Below, piece by piece: positions 10,690-21,889 of a DNA stretch of 64,000 nucleotides. This DNA comes from Boesenbergia rotunda (Eukaryota > Streptophyta > Magnoliopsida > Zingiberales > Zingiberaceae), in NCBI GenBank assembly GCA_024364735.1, contig JAGFNQ010007677.1, positions 209,037-273,036 of the forward strand, given 5' to 3'. A program made the translations under genes and the position numbers. The notes beneath the pieces were generated by a model. The model did no database searches. It worked only from the letters and a program-made list of their open reading frames with translations, and was not told the origin of the DNA. Position 1 is the stretch's first letter. Each line of letters opens with the position of its first letter.

Positions 10690-11250
10690 CGTATGAGATT
10701 TTTGCTATTGCTTACTAGGTACTCTGATGAGCAAGTATATCATAGTTTTGAGTAATTCACCTCGTAAGGATTCCGATAGAGAAGTAAACATCATCAAACT
10801 CTTTACCACGTCCTTTAGGGTTTGATTTCTACACTCGCTACACCATTCTAATGAGAAGTACCAAACATGGTGTATTGAGCTACTATCCTGCACTTGAAAA
10901 GGTAAGTTACAAAAGATCCTAGATGTTATTCATATGATCTATCATATCGACCATAATATTCACTTCATGGTCAGATCTGATAGCTTTAATCTTTTTGCCT
11001 AGTTGATTTTCAACTTTAGCTTTAGAGATCTTGAACATTTCCAAGGACTGTGACTTCTTATGCAAGAGGTACAAATAGTCATATTATGAGTAATTATCTA
11101 TGAAACTAATAAAGTATGTATGACCATTCTATGATGCCTTAGGAAATGATCCATATATATCAGTATGAATTATATAACTTGTGAATTAGGGAACCTGTGC
11201 CAACTAGAATTGAAAATATTCCATTTTCAAATTAACAATAGTAACCAAAG
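10690..11250 (-). pseudogene. copia-F integrase remnant
   Basis: Readable pieces are DIYGSFPKAS, FIDNYS..DYLYLLHKKSQS, VENQLGKKIKAIRSDHEV (the second acidic residue region) and CRNQTLKDVVKSLM...LLIRVPSKQ, which corresponds to the ERRNRTLLDMVRSM...LNRVPSK strand of intact copia integrases. At least two frame changes separate them. The catalytic glutamate region is altered. Confidence 0.78.
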
Positions 11251-11544
11251 TTGTCCAAACAAGAAATAAACATTAAGATCGGTACCACAAAGTATTTTCC
11301 AAATCCAAATACATATTTGTTCCTAAACAAAGTCTAAAAACACCTACTATGTACTTTTGCCTTCTTGTTATCACTCATATAGGTGTGTTTATCACCACCA
11401 ATTGGCAGTCGACTCCTAAGACAACCTTGTATAGTGACACGTATGTGAGTAGAAGTACTAGTATTTATTTTAAACTGTCATTAGGCACAAGGGCTAGATT
11501 AACTTTTGAATTAATAAAGTTAAGAAGTTTATCTTTCTTTACAC

Positions 11545-11925
11545 ATTAATTATCGTATTTGGGATAATCTTTCTTCATATGACCTTTCACAAAAAAATAA
11601 GTGGTTTTAAAGTGATCATCATTCCTTTCTTGCTCATATTTTCAGAGGTGAATGAAATGTGAGCACTTTCAAATGTCTCATGTCTCAATTGTTCTTTTTT
11701 TTTTTGCACACATTGAGCAATAAGCTCATTTAATGTTCATTTATTCTTTTGAGTACTATGGCTAATCTTAAAAGAAGGGAATTGTATAAGAAGAGAAATC
11801 TAGGCAAGGTTCATAATGACACTTTTAGACATTTTTAACTTTAGTGCCCTTAACCTTAAGACTAAATTGGACGTCTCTATTATGTACTCCATTATATTTC
11901 CCTTTCCATTATACCACTGATAGCC
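11545..11925 (-). pseudogene. copia-F gag remnant
   Basis: Minus-strand translation gives MEYIIETSNLVLRLRALKLK, FPSFKISHSTQKNK, LNELIAQCVQKKKEQLR and a decayed zinc knuckle (VKGHMKKDYPKY, first cysteines lost). These match the UBN2-type gag of copia elements. The N-terminus is missing: family X sequence starts at about 11929. Confidence 0.7.
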
Positions 11926-12920
11926 TGTGTATGTCGTACTACACAGTTGCAATTCAAATTAATATTGAACACCTCTACACTAATGTAATATAGAGATGAC
12001 TCGGGTCGTCTCTCACAAGAAAGGTAGATGATGTATAATAAACTTAGGATTCAATTTATTTGGAACGGGAGGTTTGGGTTATAAATACTAAGCCTAATAA
12101 ACGAAAAATATTCTATTCTAAATAAAGTACTTGCAATCCAATTGAAATGTGTAACAAACATCACTAACATAAAGGAAACTATACTAAGCACGAGGCAACT
12201 TGAAATGAACGATAAGCAAATTACTCTAAACTAACGTACAAGCATTCAATGATTAAACAAAATAAAGACATAACAAGCAACTACAAACTAACAAACAGTG
12301 TAGTATTTTTAACATCTAAATTGCATTAGCTAAATCAAAGGAAATGAAAGGAGAATTACATCAAACACTTAACAAGCATCATTCAATCACAACCTATGGC
12401 ATGAAATATAATCATGGAGCTTGAATCTAATTAGAATCCAACATCCAAACAAATAAACACAAGATCGAACCAAGACTTCAAAAGGGATTAAACCATGCTT
12501 GCGAAAGGGCTGTTGAGAAAGATGAAGCTATCCTGATGATGGAGATGAGTTGTCTAGATCGAAGAAGAAGCGGTACTATTCAGATCGAAGCAGAGGAAGG
12601 ATGGGAAGGTTGCGGCTTGAGGATGGCGTAGCCTAGGTAAGGAATCCCCTTGCCTAGGTGTGCCGGTGGTGGAGATGGCGTCCGGATGACGTAGGGAAAC
12701 TCCTTGCTTCTCCGATGGTGGTGTGCGGTGGAGGAGAAGATGGCATTGCCGGCTTCGATGGTGGAGATGAGGGAATTAAGTAGGGAACCCCCTTGCCTAA
12801 GTGGAGAGATCGCCGGAGGAAGGGAATTCACTTAACCTCTTCGGTGGATGGTTTGTGGTGTGGGAGTGGCCAGCGTTGAGGAGGAATGAGAAGAAAGTCG
12901 CGACCGAGAGAGGTTGAGAG

Positions 12921-15805
12921 TAGACTCGACGGTTCGGAACCGCCGGTTCGACGGTTCGTGGGAGGTCGACCATTAACCTTAACCGCCCAAAACGGTTACG
13001 GTTCACGGTTCGGAACCACCGGTTCAAGATCCGGTTCACAGTTCGTCACGGTTCAAGATTATTATATTAAAAAAATTAAAAATTAAATTAAAAAAAATAA
13101 ATTTTATTAAAAAAGGACTTGCACTTATATAAATTGTCTGCGTATCCCCTTAGGGTATAGGGGAATCAAAGCCGACGTAGTTCTTTTACATTTTTACCCT
13201 TTTACATTTTTTACATTTTTACCCTTTTTCACTCACTTGCATTTCCTCCCGTTCCCGTTGTATTTGTTCCTTCGGTATCAAATTCTTCGACTTCGTCTTC
13301 TGAAAGTTACATTCCTTGGATTCGCTTCTTGGCTCTGGTACAATCATCAAGTAATGCTTGAGCTTCCAATGAGTCGGGAGACATAGTTGCTCGTCGTTCA
13401 TCTAATATGTTGCCGCCGGTACTGAACGTCTGCTCCACAACAACAGTCGACACTGGAAAAGCTAAAATTTCTTTTGCGATCACGGAGAGAACGGGAAAGC
13501 TTTGAGCCTTCAGTGACCACCACTTCAAGATGTCGAAGTCTTCGCTATCTGCTTCATTAAAATCAAAAGAAGTCGTAAAATAATTCTCAAGTTCTTGTGT
13601 GGAACTTGAGGATGCTCGTGAACGTTTCGTCTATTATTTTAATAAAAGTTGGGCTTTTGTAAGTTTTAAATTAGTAGTAGTAGGTTGTTGTGTTTCAGAA
13701 ATATTAGTTTGTGTTCCATATTTAACATAATATTGATTATAAAGATCATATAAATAATTTTTAATATTATATACAATATTAGCTGGAGAGGAAGAATTTT
13801 TAATAGGAATTAATGCGTCATAATATAAAATTAACATTTCTTGTAAAACTTCTAATTTAAATCTAGGATCTAAAGCAAATACAATTAAATAAATTTCAAG
13901 AATTAAATAAAAATATTTTTCCCATTTAGTTTTCATAGCTATTATACATAAAGTTAAAGCTTCATCATTTAAATGTTCATTTAATATTAATACTATACTA
14001 CAAAAATTTACTAAAATTAAATTAGCAGTAGGATAATAAACACCAGAAAGTTGTTCAGTTGTATCGTTAAAAGCTTTTAAAATTTCATAAATACTACTAC
14101 AAATATTCCATTGTTGTGAAAATAAATATATATTAGTATTACTATTTTGTGCAAAAAATAAACATGATAAATTTTTATATTGAAAAGAATCTTGTAATAA
14201 TTGATATGTTGAATTCCAACGTGTTTGAACATCACGTGAAAATTTTTTTTGGTTGCATTCCATTAGCTTTACAAAATCTACCCCATTATTTCATCATAGA
14301 TGGATGGGACCATAAGTATGTAATTGCGGTTCTAATTGGTTGAATATAATTTTGTAAAAGTTTTAAACAATCTTGAACACATAAATTTAAAATATGGCAT
14401 ACACAACGAATATGAAAAAATAAACCTCCAATGACAGGTTGACAAATAAATTTTAGTTTATCTATTGAAGCGGTATTAGAACTAGCATTGTCTGATGATA
14501 TTGAAAATATTGGATGAGTCAATCCATATTCTTCTAAAACTATGTGTAATAATTGTGTAATATTATGAGCAATATGTGATTCATCAAAAACTCTATAAGC
14601 TAATAATCTTTTTTTGAAAGATCCAAGAGTTATCAATCCAATGACATATTATACCTATATAAGAATGAGTTTGCCAATGATCACTCCAAATATCGGAACA
14701 TAAAGAAACTTTATTATTTAATTTACTAAATTCTACAATTAAATTATTTTTTCCTTGTTTTACTAATCTTTTAATTGTACGAGTTAATGTAGTCCTATGT
14801 ACACGTTTAGCAGCAGGATTAAGAGATTCTTTACAAAAATCTTCAAATGTGCATTTAGATCCAAAACTAAAAGAAAGATGTTCTACGGAAACAAATTTAG
14901 CTAATGATTCTCTTAATTTATTATCTGAATATAAAAATAAACCAGAATCAGTACTACTACCGCTAGAAAATCTAGATAATTGTGTCTGAGAGCGGTCAAG
15001 CTCATATTCCGTCGGGTGCTTCGTTTCTACATGTCGTTTCAACGACCCATAGCCCATAAATTCAGATAATTTATTATCTGAATTTGTAGGAAGCATTGCA
15101 ATGCTTGTATTTTGTACGCATTTCTCCTGACGGAAGTGTGACCTTCTCAAAATATTTAGTGAAAATAGACGATTTTAAAGGAGGAGTTTCCCAAACCTTA
15201 GAAGTAATTGTATCGGTACTTCCTTGCGTTTCGGGGATCGGAGGGCGTTGGGGCTGAGGCTCGGTCTCATCATCGGTGGATTGAATTTGAAGGTTGGGAT
15301 CCTCGTATGCAATTTCTTTTCCCCTTCGAGATGGAAATGATGAAGCTCCGTGCCCTCCTTCCATTATCGTCGATGAAGAACGCGGAGAGAAGTTGAGAGT
15401 TAGAGAGTTGAGAATGAGAGATTGAGAGAAGAGAAGTTGTGTTGTGAGTGAAAATGATGAAATGAGCTCCCTATTTATAGAGTTCGGATCATAACGATCA
15501 CTAAATCATAGCCATTGATCAAAAAAATGGTCAAATGATCTCATCCGTCCAAAAAAAAAATCAAAAAGCCTCCAACGGCACTGAACCGACGGTTCAGTGC
15601 CGTTGGACCCGGCGGTTAACCGGCGGTTCTCGAGTTCTGGCCACTGGAACCAGAACCGGCCCGGCATCCTGCCGGGCCGGTTCCGGTTCGGCCCTGCGAA
15701 CCGGGTCAACGGGCCACCCCGCCCGTTGACCCGGGCCGGTTCCGGGCCGGTTCCGGGCCGGTTCCGGGCCGGGTCCGGGCTGGACCTGGCCCGGGGTCTG
15801 GTCTA
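12921..15805 (-). mobile_element. hAT transposon, decayed
   Basis: 2885 bp flanked by a perfect eight-base duplication GTTGAGAG (12913-12920 and 15806-15813). Ends are short and imperfect: TAGACTCGAC at the left and TAGACCAGAC read from the right. Subterminal regions are dense in GGTTCGGAACCGCCGG (left) and GGGCCGGTTCC repeats (right), as expected for transposase binding in Ac-like elements. A broken transposase lies inside on the minus strand. Confidence 0.93.
13307..15364 (-). pseudogene. hAT (Ac/RICESLEEPER-like) transposase, broken
   Basis: Pieces in order on the minus strand. 15364-15074 is the start and first half of a BED zinc finger (SKVWE... KYKHC), where the first cysteine is tyrosine. 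15150-14593 is the second half (GYGSLKRHVETKHPTEYE) plus the N-terminal part of the catalytic fold (SLCSDIWSDHWQTHSYIGI). 14636-14286 holds ISSDNASSNTASIDKL. 14263-13634 holds RWNSTYQLLQDSF and the DUF4413-type middle. 13528-13307 is the hAT dimerisation domain (FPVSTVVVEQTFSTGGNILD). At least three frame breaks exist. The family cuts and pastes the element in the nucleus; this copy cannot. Confidence 0.9.
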
Positions 15806-15989
15806 GTTGAGAGGGAGCACTGTGCTTCGTCCGATGGCATTCCTGTTGCTTCTCACGTCTAATCAGACAGCTCTGATTAGTCTAGATTTGATGGAGCGAC
15901 TGAGATCCGATTTGAATAGATGGTTAACATTAACAGACCCCAATAGATGATCAGGATGACTAGATCAGAATGGGCAACTCAGATATTAA

Positions 15990-16100
15990 CGAGATTTTTT
16001 TAATCTCGGACGATCGATTCGGCCCCACGAAAATTTTCCTTCGACCGTCAGGGTAAATCGGAAAGCGCTCACAGTGGGCGGTCTAGAAACCCAGCGTCCC
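15990..16100 (-). repeat. inverted copy of the 46180/46550 motif
   Basis: The reverse complement reads GGGTTTCTAGACCG.CCACTG.GAGCG.TTTCCGATTTACC and a downstream GGCCGAATCGATCG...AATCTC. The same block occurs in forward orientation at about 46190-46290 and 46555-46670. This shows a dispersed repeat shared between the two family X regions. Confidence 0.65.
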
Positions 16101-16114
16101 AGAGTTCGCGCCCC

Positions 16115-16214
16115 AATTTGGAGGAAAAATTCCTACAAATATGCTGTAACTGGAGATCGAACCGTGGATGTCTAGGATAGCGATTAGTCATCCTACCGTT
16201 GTACGATAGCCCCA
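16115..16214 (-). mobile_element. tRNA-derived SINE
   Basis: On the minus strand a GGGGCTATCGTACAACGGTA start contains an A-box-like string, and GGTTCGATCTC at 16163-16153 matches the pol III B box. Their spacing is about 35 bases, as in a tRNA-derived promoter. A tail of unrelated sequence follows (AGCATATTTGTAGGAA). It cannot fold into a complete tRNA cloverleaf with an acceptor stem, so I call a SINE and not a tRNA gene. Confidence 0.6.
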
Positions 16215-17191
16215 GAAGCGGAATGGGCAACTCGGATGCTCCATAATCAAATTTTTAAGGGCAATTTACTAAAGGGCGTATCTAAGAATTGGAAATTACC
16301 AATTCCGTATCAATAGTTTATATTTTACCAAAGGGCGCAACCCTTTATGTGAACTTCCTCTTATACCCCTCTTTTAACTATTGTCTTTCTCTTTCTCTCT
16401 CTCAGTAATAAATTTCGAGACGTCCGTACACATGCTTGTTCAGACTTTTATTTTAAAATAATATATTATGGAATCGGCGCTAAAAACGAAAGGTAAAAAT
16501 TAAAAAAATATTTCAAATTTCAAACTTGATTAATATATAAATATTTTTTAATATTTCAGTCGATTCGTTAAAATTTTGATTAATATATAAATATTTTTTA
16601 AGTAAAACAGTAAGGTAAATGGTTTTTTTAAATTTGATTAATATTAACTAATATATTTAATAATATTTAATAAATATATTAATATATAAAAAAATTTAAA
16701 AAAAAATATAACTATGGGTCTGAAATAAAACATTTCAGGCCCACACTGGGCCTAAAATGTTTTATTTCAGGCCCACGTTGGGCCTGAAATATTTTGTTTC
16801 AGGCCCACGTTGGCCTGAAATCTTTTGATTTCAGGTCCGACGTGAACTCAATTTTTTTTTCTATTTTAAAAATATATTAATATATAAAAAACGTATCAAA
16901 ACACTTAATTTCAGATTCAAACGCAGGGCCTGAACTCATCCCAGGAGGGTCTGAAGTCAAATAACTTCAGATCCTATAAATAATTAATAATTAAATATAA
17001 AAAAATGTTTTTAAAATTAAAAAATTTTCAGTGTCATGGGGCCTGAAGTCATCAGACTTCAGGCCCTCCATCAATGATATAAAAATATATAAAAAAAATT
17101 TTATAAAAAAGTTTAATATATAATTACATATTATATAGGAGTGGTTTAGGTATATCAGTGAGTTTGGGTGTCGAAACATCTAATAGGAGTG

Positions 17192-18388
17192 GTCTAGGAG
17201 ATGAGATTTTGGGTGCCGAAACATCTAATCTTGCTGTATCACCAATGTTATAAGAGTGGTTTAGGTATATCAGTGAGTTTTGAGCAAAACTCACTGATGG
17301 ACCTAGCATATTTGGAATTCTGAAAACCCTATATCAGTAGACAGGGTTGAGCTAGGAGATGAGATTTTGGGTGCCGAAACATCTAATCTTGCTGTATCAC
17401 CAATGCTAAAAGAGTGGTTTAGGTATATCAGTGAGTTTTGAGCAAAACTCACTGATAGACCTACCATATTTGGAATTCTGAAAACCCAATATCAGTAGAC
17501 AGGGTTGAGCTAGGAGATGAGATTTTGGGTGCCGAAACCTCTAATTTTGCTGTATCACCAATGCTATAGGAGTGGTTTAGGTATATCAGTGAGTTTTGAG
17601 CAAAACTCACTGATGGACCTACCATATTTGGAATTCTGAAAACTCTATATCAGTAGACAGGGTTGAGCTAGGAGATGAGATTTTGGGTGCCGAAACCTCT
17701 AATCTTGCTGTATCACCAATGCTATAGGAGTGGTTTAGGTATATCAGTGAGTTTTGAGCAAAACTCACTGATGGACCTACCATATTTGGAATTCTGAAAA
17801 CCCTATATCAGTAGATAGGGTTTAGCTAGGAGATGAGATTTTGGGTGCCGAAACATCTAATCTTGCTGTATCACCAATGCTATAAGAGTGGTTTAGGTAT
17901 ATCAGTGAGTTTTGATCAAAACTCACTGATGGACCTACCATATTTGGAATTCTGAAAACCCTATATCAGTAGACAGGGTTGAGCTAGGAGATGAGATTTT
18001 GGGTGCCGAAACCTCTAATCTTGCTGTATCACCAATGCTATAAGAGTGGTTTAGGTATATCAGTGAGTTTTGAGCAAAACTGACTGATGGACCTACCATA
18101 TTTGGAATTCTGAAAACTCTATATCAGTAGACAGGGTTGAGCTAGGAGATGAGATTTTGGGTGCCGAAACCTCTAATCTTGCTGTATCACCAATGCTATA
18201 GGAGTGGTTTAGGTATAATAGTGAGTTTTGCTCAAAACTCACTGATGGACCTACCTTATTTGCAATTCTGAAAACCTTATATCAGTAGACAGGGTTGAGC
18301 TAGGAGATGAGATTTTGGGTGCCGAAAACTCTAATCTTGCTGTATCACCAATGCTATAGGAGTGGTTTAGGTATATCAGTGAGTTTTG
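17192..18388. repeat. 158-bp tandem array, left arm
   Basis: The string GCTAGGAGATGAG recurs at 17351, 17509, 17667, 17825, 17983, 18141 and 18299, exactly 158 bases apart, after a first partial unit near 17194. Each unit holds the small palindrome GTGAGTTTTGAGCAAAACTCAC. Units are over 95 percent alike by eye. Confidence 0.95.
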
Positions 18389-18390
18389 CT

Positions 18391-18955
18391 CAAAACTCAC
18401 TGATATACCTAAATCACTCCTATAGCATTGGTGATATAGCAAGATTGGAGGTTTCGGCACCCAAAATCTTATCTCCTAGCTCAACCCTGTCTACTGATAT
18501 AGGGTTTTCAGAATTCCAAATATGGTAGGTCCATCAGTGAGTTTTGCTCAAAACTCACTGATATACCTAAACCACTCCTATAGCATTGGTGATACAACAA
18601 GATTAGAGGTTTCGGCACCCAAAATCTCATCTCCTAGCTCAACCCAGTCTACTGATATAGAGTTTTCAGAATTTCAAATATGGTAGGTCCATCAGTGAGT
18701 TTTGCTCAAAACTCACTGATATACCTAAATCACTCCTATAGTATTGGTGATACAGCAAGATTAGAGGTTTCAGCACCCAAAATCTCATCTTCTAGCTCAA
18801 CCCTGTCTACTGGCGTTTTCAGAATTCCAAATATGGTAGGTCCATCAGTGAATTTTGCTCAAAACTCACTGATATACCTAAACCACTCTTATAGCATTGG
18901 TGATACAGCAAGATTAGATATTTTGGCACCCAAAATCTCATCTCATAGACCACTC
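18391..18955. repeat. 158-bp tandem array, right arm (inverted, fewer units)
   Basis: The reverse complement of the left-arm unit recurs with CCTAGC-equivalents at 18475, 18633 and 18791 (158-base period), ending in a partial unit at about 18950. There are roughly three and a half units against about seven and a half on the left, so copy number has changed independently. The third unit has lost about ten bases around 18812. Confidence 0.93.
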
Positions 18956-20325
18956 CTATTAGATGTTTCGACACCCAAACTCACTAATATACCTAAACCA
19001 CTCCTATATAATATGTAATTATATATTAAACTTTTTTATAAAATTTTTTTTTATATATTTTTATATCATTGATGGAGGGCCTGAAGTCTGATGACTTCAG
19101 GCCCCAAGGCACTGAAAATTTTTTAATTTTAAAAATATTTTTTTATATTAAATTATTATTTATTAAATTAATTATTTATAGGATCTGAAGTTATTTGACT
19201 TCAGACCCTCCTGGGATGACTTCAGGCTCTGTGTTTGAATCTGAAATTAAGTGTTTTGATACGTTTTTTTATATATTAATATATTTTTAAAATAGAAATA
19301 AAATTTGAGTCCACGTCGGACCTGAAATCAAAAGATTTCAGGCCCAACGTGGGCCTGAAACAAAACATTTCAGGCCCAACGTGGGCCTGAAATAAAACAT
19401 TTCAGGCCCAGCGTGGGCCTGAAATGTTTTATTTCAGACCCACAGTACGATTTTTTAAAAAAAATTTATATATTAATATATTTAGTAAATATTATTAAAT
19501 ATATTAGTTAATATTAATTAAATTTAAAAAAATCATTTATCTTACGTTTTTACTTGAAAAATATTTATATATTAATCAAAATTTTAACGAATCGACTGAA
19601 ATATTAAAAAATATTTATATATTAATCAAGTTTGAAATCTGAAATATTTTTTTAGTGTTTACCTTTCGTTTTTAGCGCCGATTCTATAATATATTATTTT
19701 AAAATAAAAGTCTGAACAATCATGTGTACGAACGTCTCGAAATTTATTACTGAGAGTGAGAAAGAGAAAGACAGTAGTTAAAAGAGGGGTATAAGAGGAA
19801 GTTCACATTAAGGCCTGTGACCTTTGGTAAAATAGAAACTATGATATGGAATTGGTAATTTCTAATTCTTAGATACGCTCTTTGGTAAATTGCCCAATTT
19901 TTAATGAACGATTGGAATGGGCCAGATCTGACCCTTTGGATTAAATTGCTTGAGATATCGATGGATGGAGGGCTTAGATGTGTCCAAATTTGGATCCCTT
20001 TTGACGCTAACCTTTAAGCTAATTTGGTTCAATTCGAGCCCATTTCATGACTCATTCTGGATCCCCTACAAATAATAATTATATAAAATTCAATAAGATC
20101 TACATATATAGGGAGAATTACACCAAATCCCTAAATAATAACTACCTATATGTCGTACTACGGATAATTACAATTCAAATTAAAATCAAACTCCTCTATA
20201 TTACTGTAGTATAGAATAACTCGAACCGTCTCCTAACAAATGCAACAGTAGAGTGATAATCTTAAGATCGTGTTATTTGTGATTTTGGTTGATACTAGAA
20301 TAGTTTGTTGAGTTTCTTAGAGTTT

Positions 20326-21690
20326 TTTTTCAATAAATAGAAATTATGGATAGTAACTAGTGAATAGTAATTGTGAATAATATCAATGAACAGTGATCTC
20401 AAATAATAATTGTAAAAAGTACCGGTGAATGATTATCTCAAATAGTAATTATGAACAGTAATCTCAAATTGTAACTAGTGAACAGTAATCAGTGATTGAA
20501 ACTTTTGGTTTAAGATGAATCTAAACACTTTGGAAGGATACTTTTCTTATATTGTCCTCAGCTTTCAGTTATGTCTTGTTGTTCAAGTTTTACCCTGACT
20601 TTTGGAGAGCTTATAACTAGTTTTCATTAGCTCTTGCTGCCCAATTTAGTCAGCACAGACTTTACTAGCTTAAACCATGGGACAATTCCTAAATTTTTGA
20701 AGACAAAGGTGATGAAAATAGAGTCTTTCCTTAGGCCTAGAAATTTTTATTAAGTTGTCATAGAAACTTTACAGGAAAATTATTCCAACTAGACAATTGA
20801 AAAACATACAAACTAACTTTAACTAGGAGCAAGCTTACATAAGGAAATTATAAACATTTCTAGACCATACTTACAAAAAAAACTAGAAAATACACTTGAA
20901 ACACACTTGCATACACATTGTTTGCATAAACTTGGATGCCCTTAGCGTTGGAGAAGACTGATATTTATAGAAGGAGAGGACAGCTTGCTTCGGGGTGACG
21001 AAAAGATGAGGTGGTTGCTCCAAGATGAGTGGGGGGGGGGGGGGGGGGGGGGGTGGCAAATAAGATGTCAGGGTGGTGGAGAAGGACATAGGATGGTGGA
21101 GAATAAAACTGCAGCCATTAAGAAAAATTGTTGTAAAGTTGTCAGTGGGTAATAAAGTTGCTATAAAATTGTCGGTGGGAAATAAAGCTGTTGTAAAGTT
21201 ATCGGCGGAGAATAATGGTTCATGATGTCACAATTTACATTTTTGGTTTGAGGATGTCATTTCTTACGGTGTCTTCAGGGTTCTATTATATTTTCTAAAT
21301 TATGTTCTTCTACTGAATCTATTGAAGGGACTCTAGTAGTTTGCGTTGTTGTGTTAAGAGTATGTCTGTAATCCTTTGTTGTTCTTGTTGAGATGGCTAG
21401 ACTCTTATTTACCCGGTGTTTGGCTTTCTTTTGGTAATGCTGAAAAAGAGTCATATGTTGGGTAGATAAAGTAAATGAAAAAAAAATCTAGTTCCCATGT
21501 TTCTGCCAGTAAATCTTTTCGATGTAAATTTCACCAACTAGAACGTAATTGTCTGGATCTTCCAACTGATCCCAGAGCTAGTTGTTTCCTTGAATAGAAG
21601 TCCGCCAGTGTTTTAGATGATTTGTTGGTGTTGAATGTACTGCCCACTCCAGATCAGGATCGGCAAGGTTATTCTTCAAGGTCTACCTGA
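20326..21690 (-). repeat. inverted-repeat element, left arm
   Basis: Reverse complement of 21890-23029 followed by 44546-44765. The outer part consists of tandem GAACAGTAATCTCAAATAGT-type units. Further in lie an AATAAA on the minus strand (20746-20751), TATAAATA on the minus strand (20964-20971), a long G run (about 21032-21051) and a decayed coding-looking stretch (21250-21650). The arms agree at perhaps 85 percent by eye, so the inversion is old. Confidence 0.85.
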
Positions 21691-21889
21691 AGACTAATTA
21701 TGTCGTGAACATCTATTTTGATCAAATGTTTGGCTAATTCTAATTTTAGATTTAGCCATTCTGGTGGGGAGCTTTCAAAAGTACAGATCACAAATATGTC
21801 TTCATATGCGAGTGCTTGGGCTATGATGTCACCCAATTTCTTTGGGAAGTCTATAATGTAGTCAGGGTAATGAAGTCAGGATATTCTGT
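21691..21889. other. spacer of the inverted-repeat element
   Basis: About 200 bases between the two arms with no repeat partner found in the window and no useful open frame. The inner ends of the arms (GTCTACCTGAAGAC at about 21681 and GTCTTCAAGTAGAC at about 21891) are complementary. Confidence 0.6.

Larger units (their letters stand above)
9620..11925 (-). mobile_element. highly degenerate copia element (copia-F)
   Basis: Minus-strand remnants in copia order: gag (about 11925-11640), zinc knuckle (about 11600), integrase (about 11220-10690), reverse transcriptase (about 10130-9620). Every domain carries many stops and shifts. No LTRs were found; the right side ends where family X begins and the left side ends inside the reverse transcriptase. 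It is clearly older than copia-1. Confidence 0.8.
16259..19895. mobile_element. Mutator-like foldback element with tandem arrays
   Basis: 3637 bp bounded by GGGCAATTTAC...GTAAATTGCCC and a perfect nine-base duplication AATTTTTAA (16250-16258 and 19896-19904), the size made by Mutator-like transposases. The two halves are long inverted repeats meeting at a near-perfect palindrome centred at 18389/18390. Outer arms (16259-17190 and 18955-19895) are AT-rich and carry GGGCCTGAAATGTTTTATTTCAGGCCC-type palindromic strings. Inner arms are 158-bp tandem repeats. There is no transposase; it is non-autonomous. Confidence 0.92.
11929..20139 (+). repeat. family X, copy 1 (interrupted)
   Basis: Segments 11929-12920, 15806-16258 and 19896-20139 belong together once the hAT and Mutator-like insertions are removed. 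It begins with a 'tatgtcgtactac...caattcaaattaa...acctctaca' block seen again at 20150. It continues with AT-rich sequence containing 'gcatcattcaatcacaacctatggcatgaa' (compare 44985-45015) and a purine-rich 400-base part with 'gatgacgtagggaaa' (compare 45435-45460). It is non-coding. It may be a large non-autonomous retroelement; no LTR or primer site could be fixed. Confidence 0.55.

Noticed and set aside
17192..18955. Regularly spaced repeats that might suggest a CRISPR array
   Set aside because: Units are 158 bp without unique spacers, lie inside a plant transposon with a nine-base TSD, and are mirrored in the other arm.
17124..19018. Small frames with the recurring text SVSFAQNSLIYLNHSYSIGDTARL
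   Set aside because: These are readings of the 158-bp repeats of the foldback element on both strands, not a gene family.
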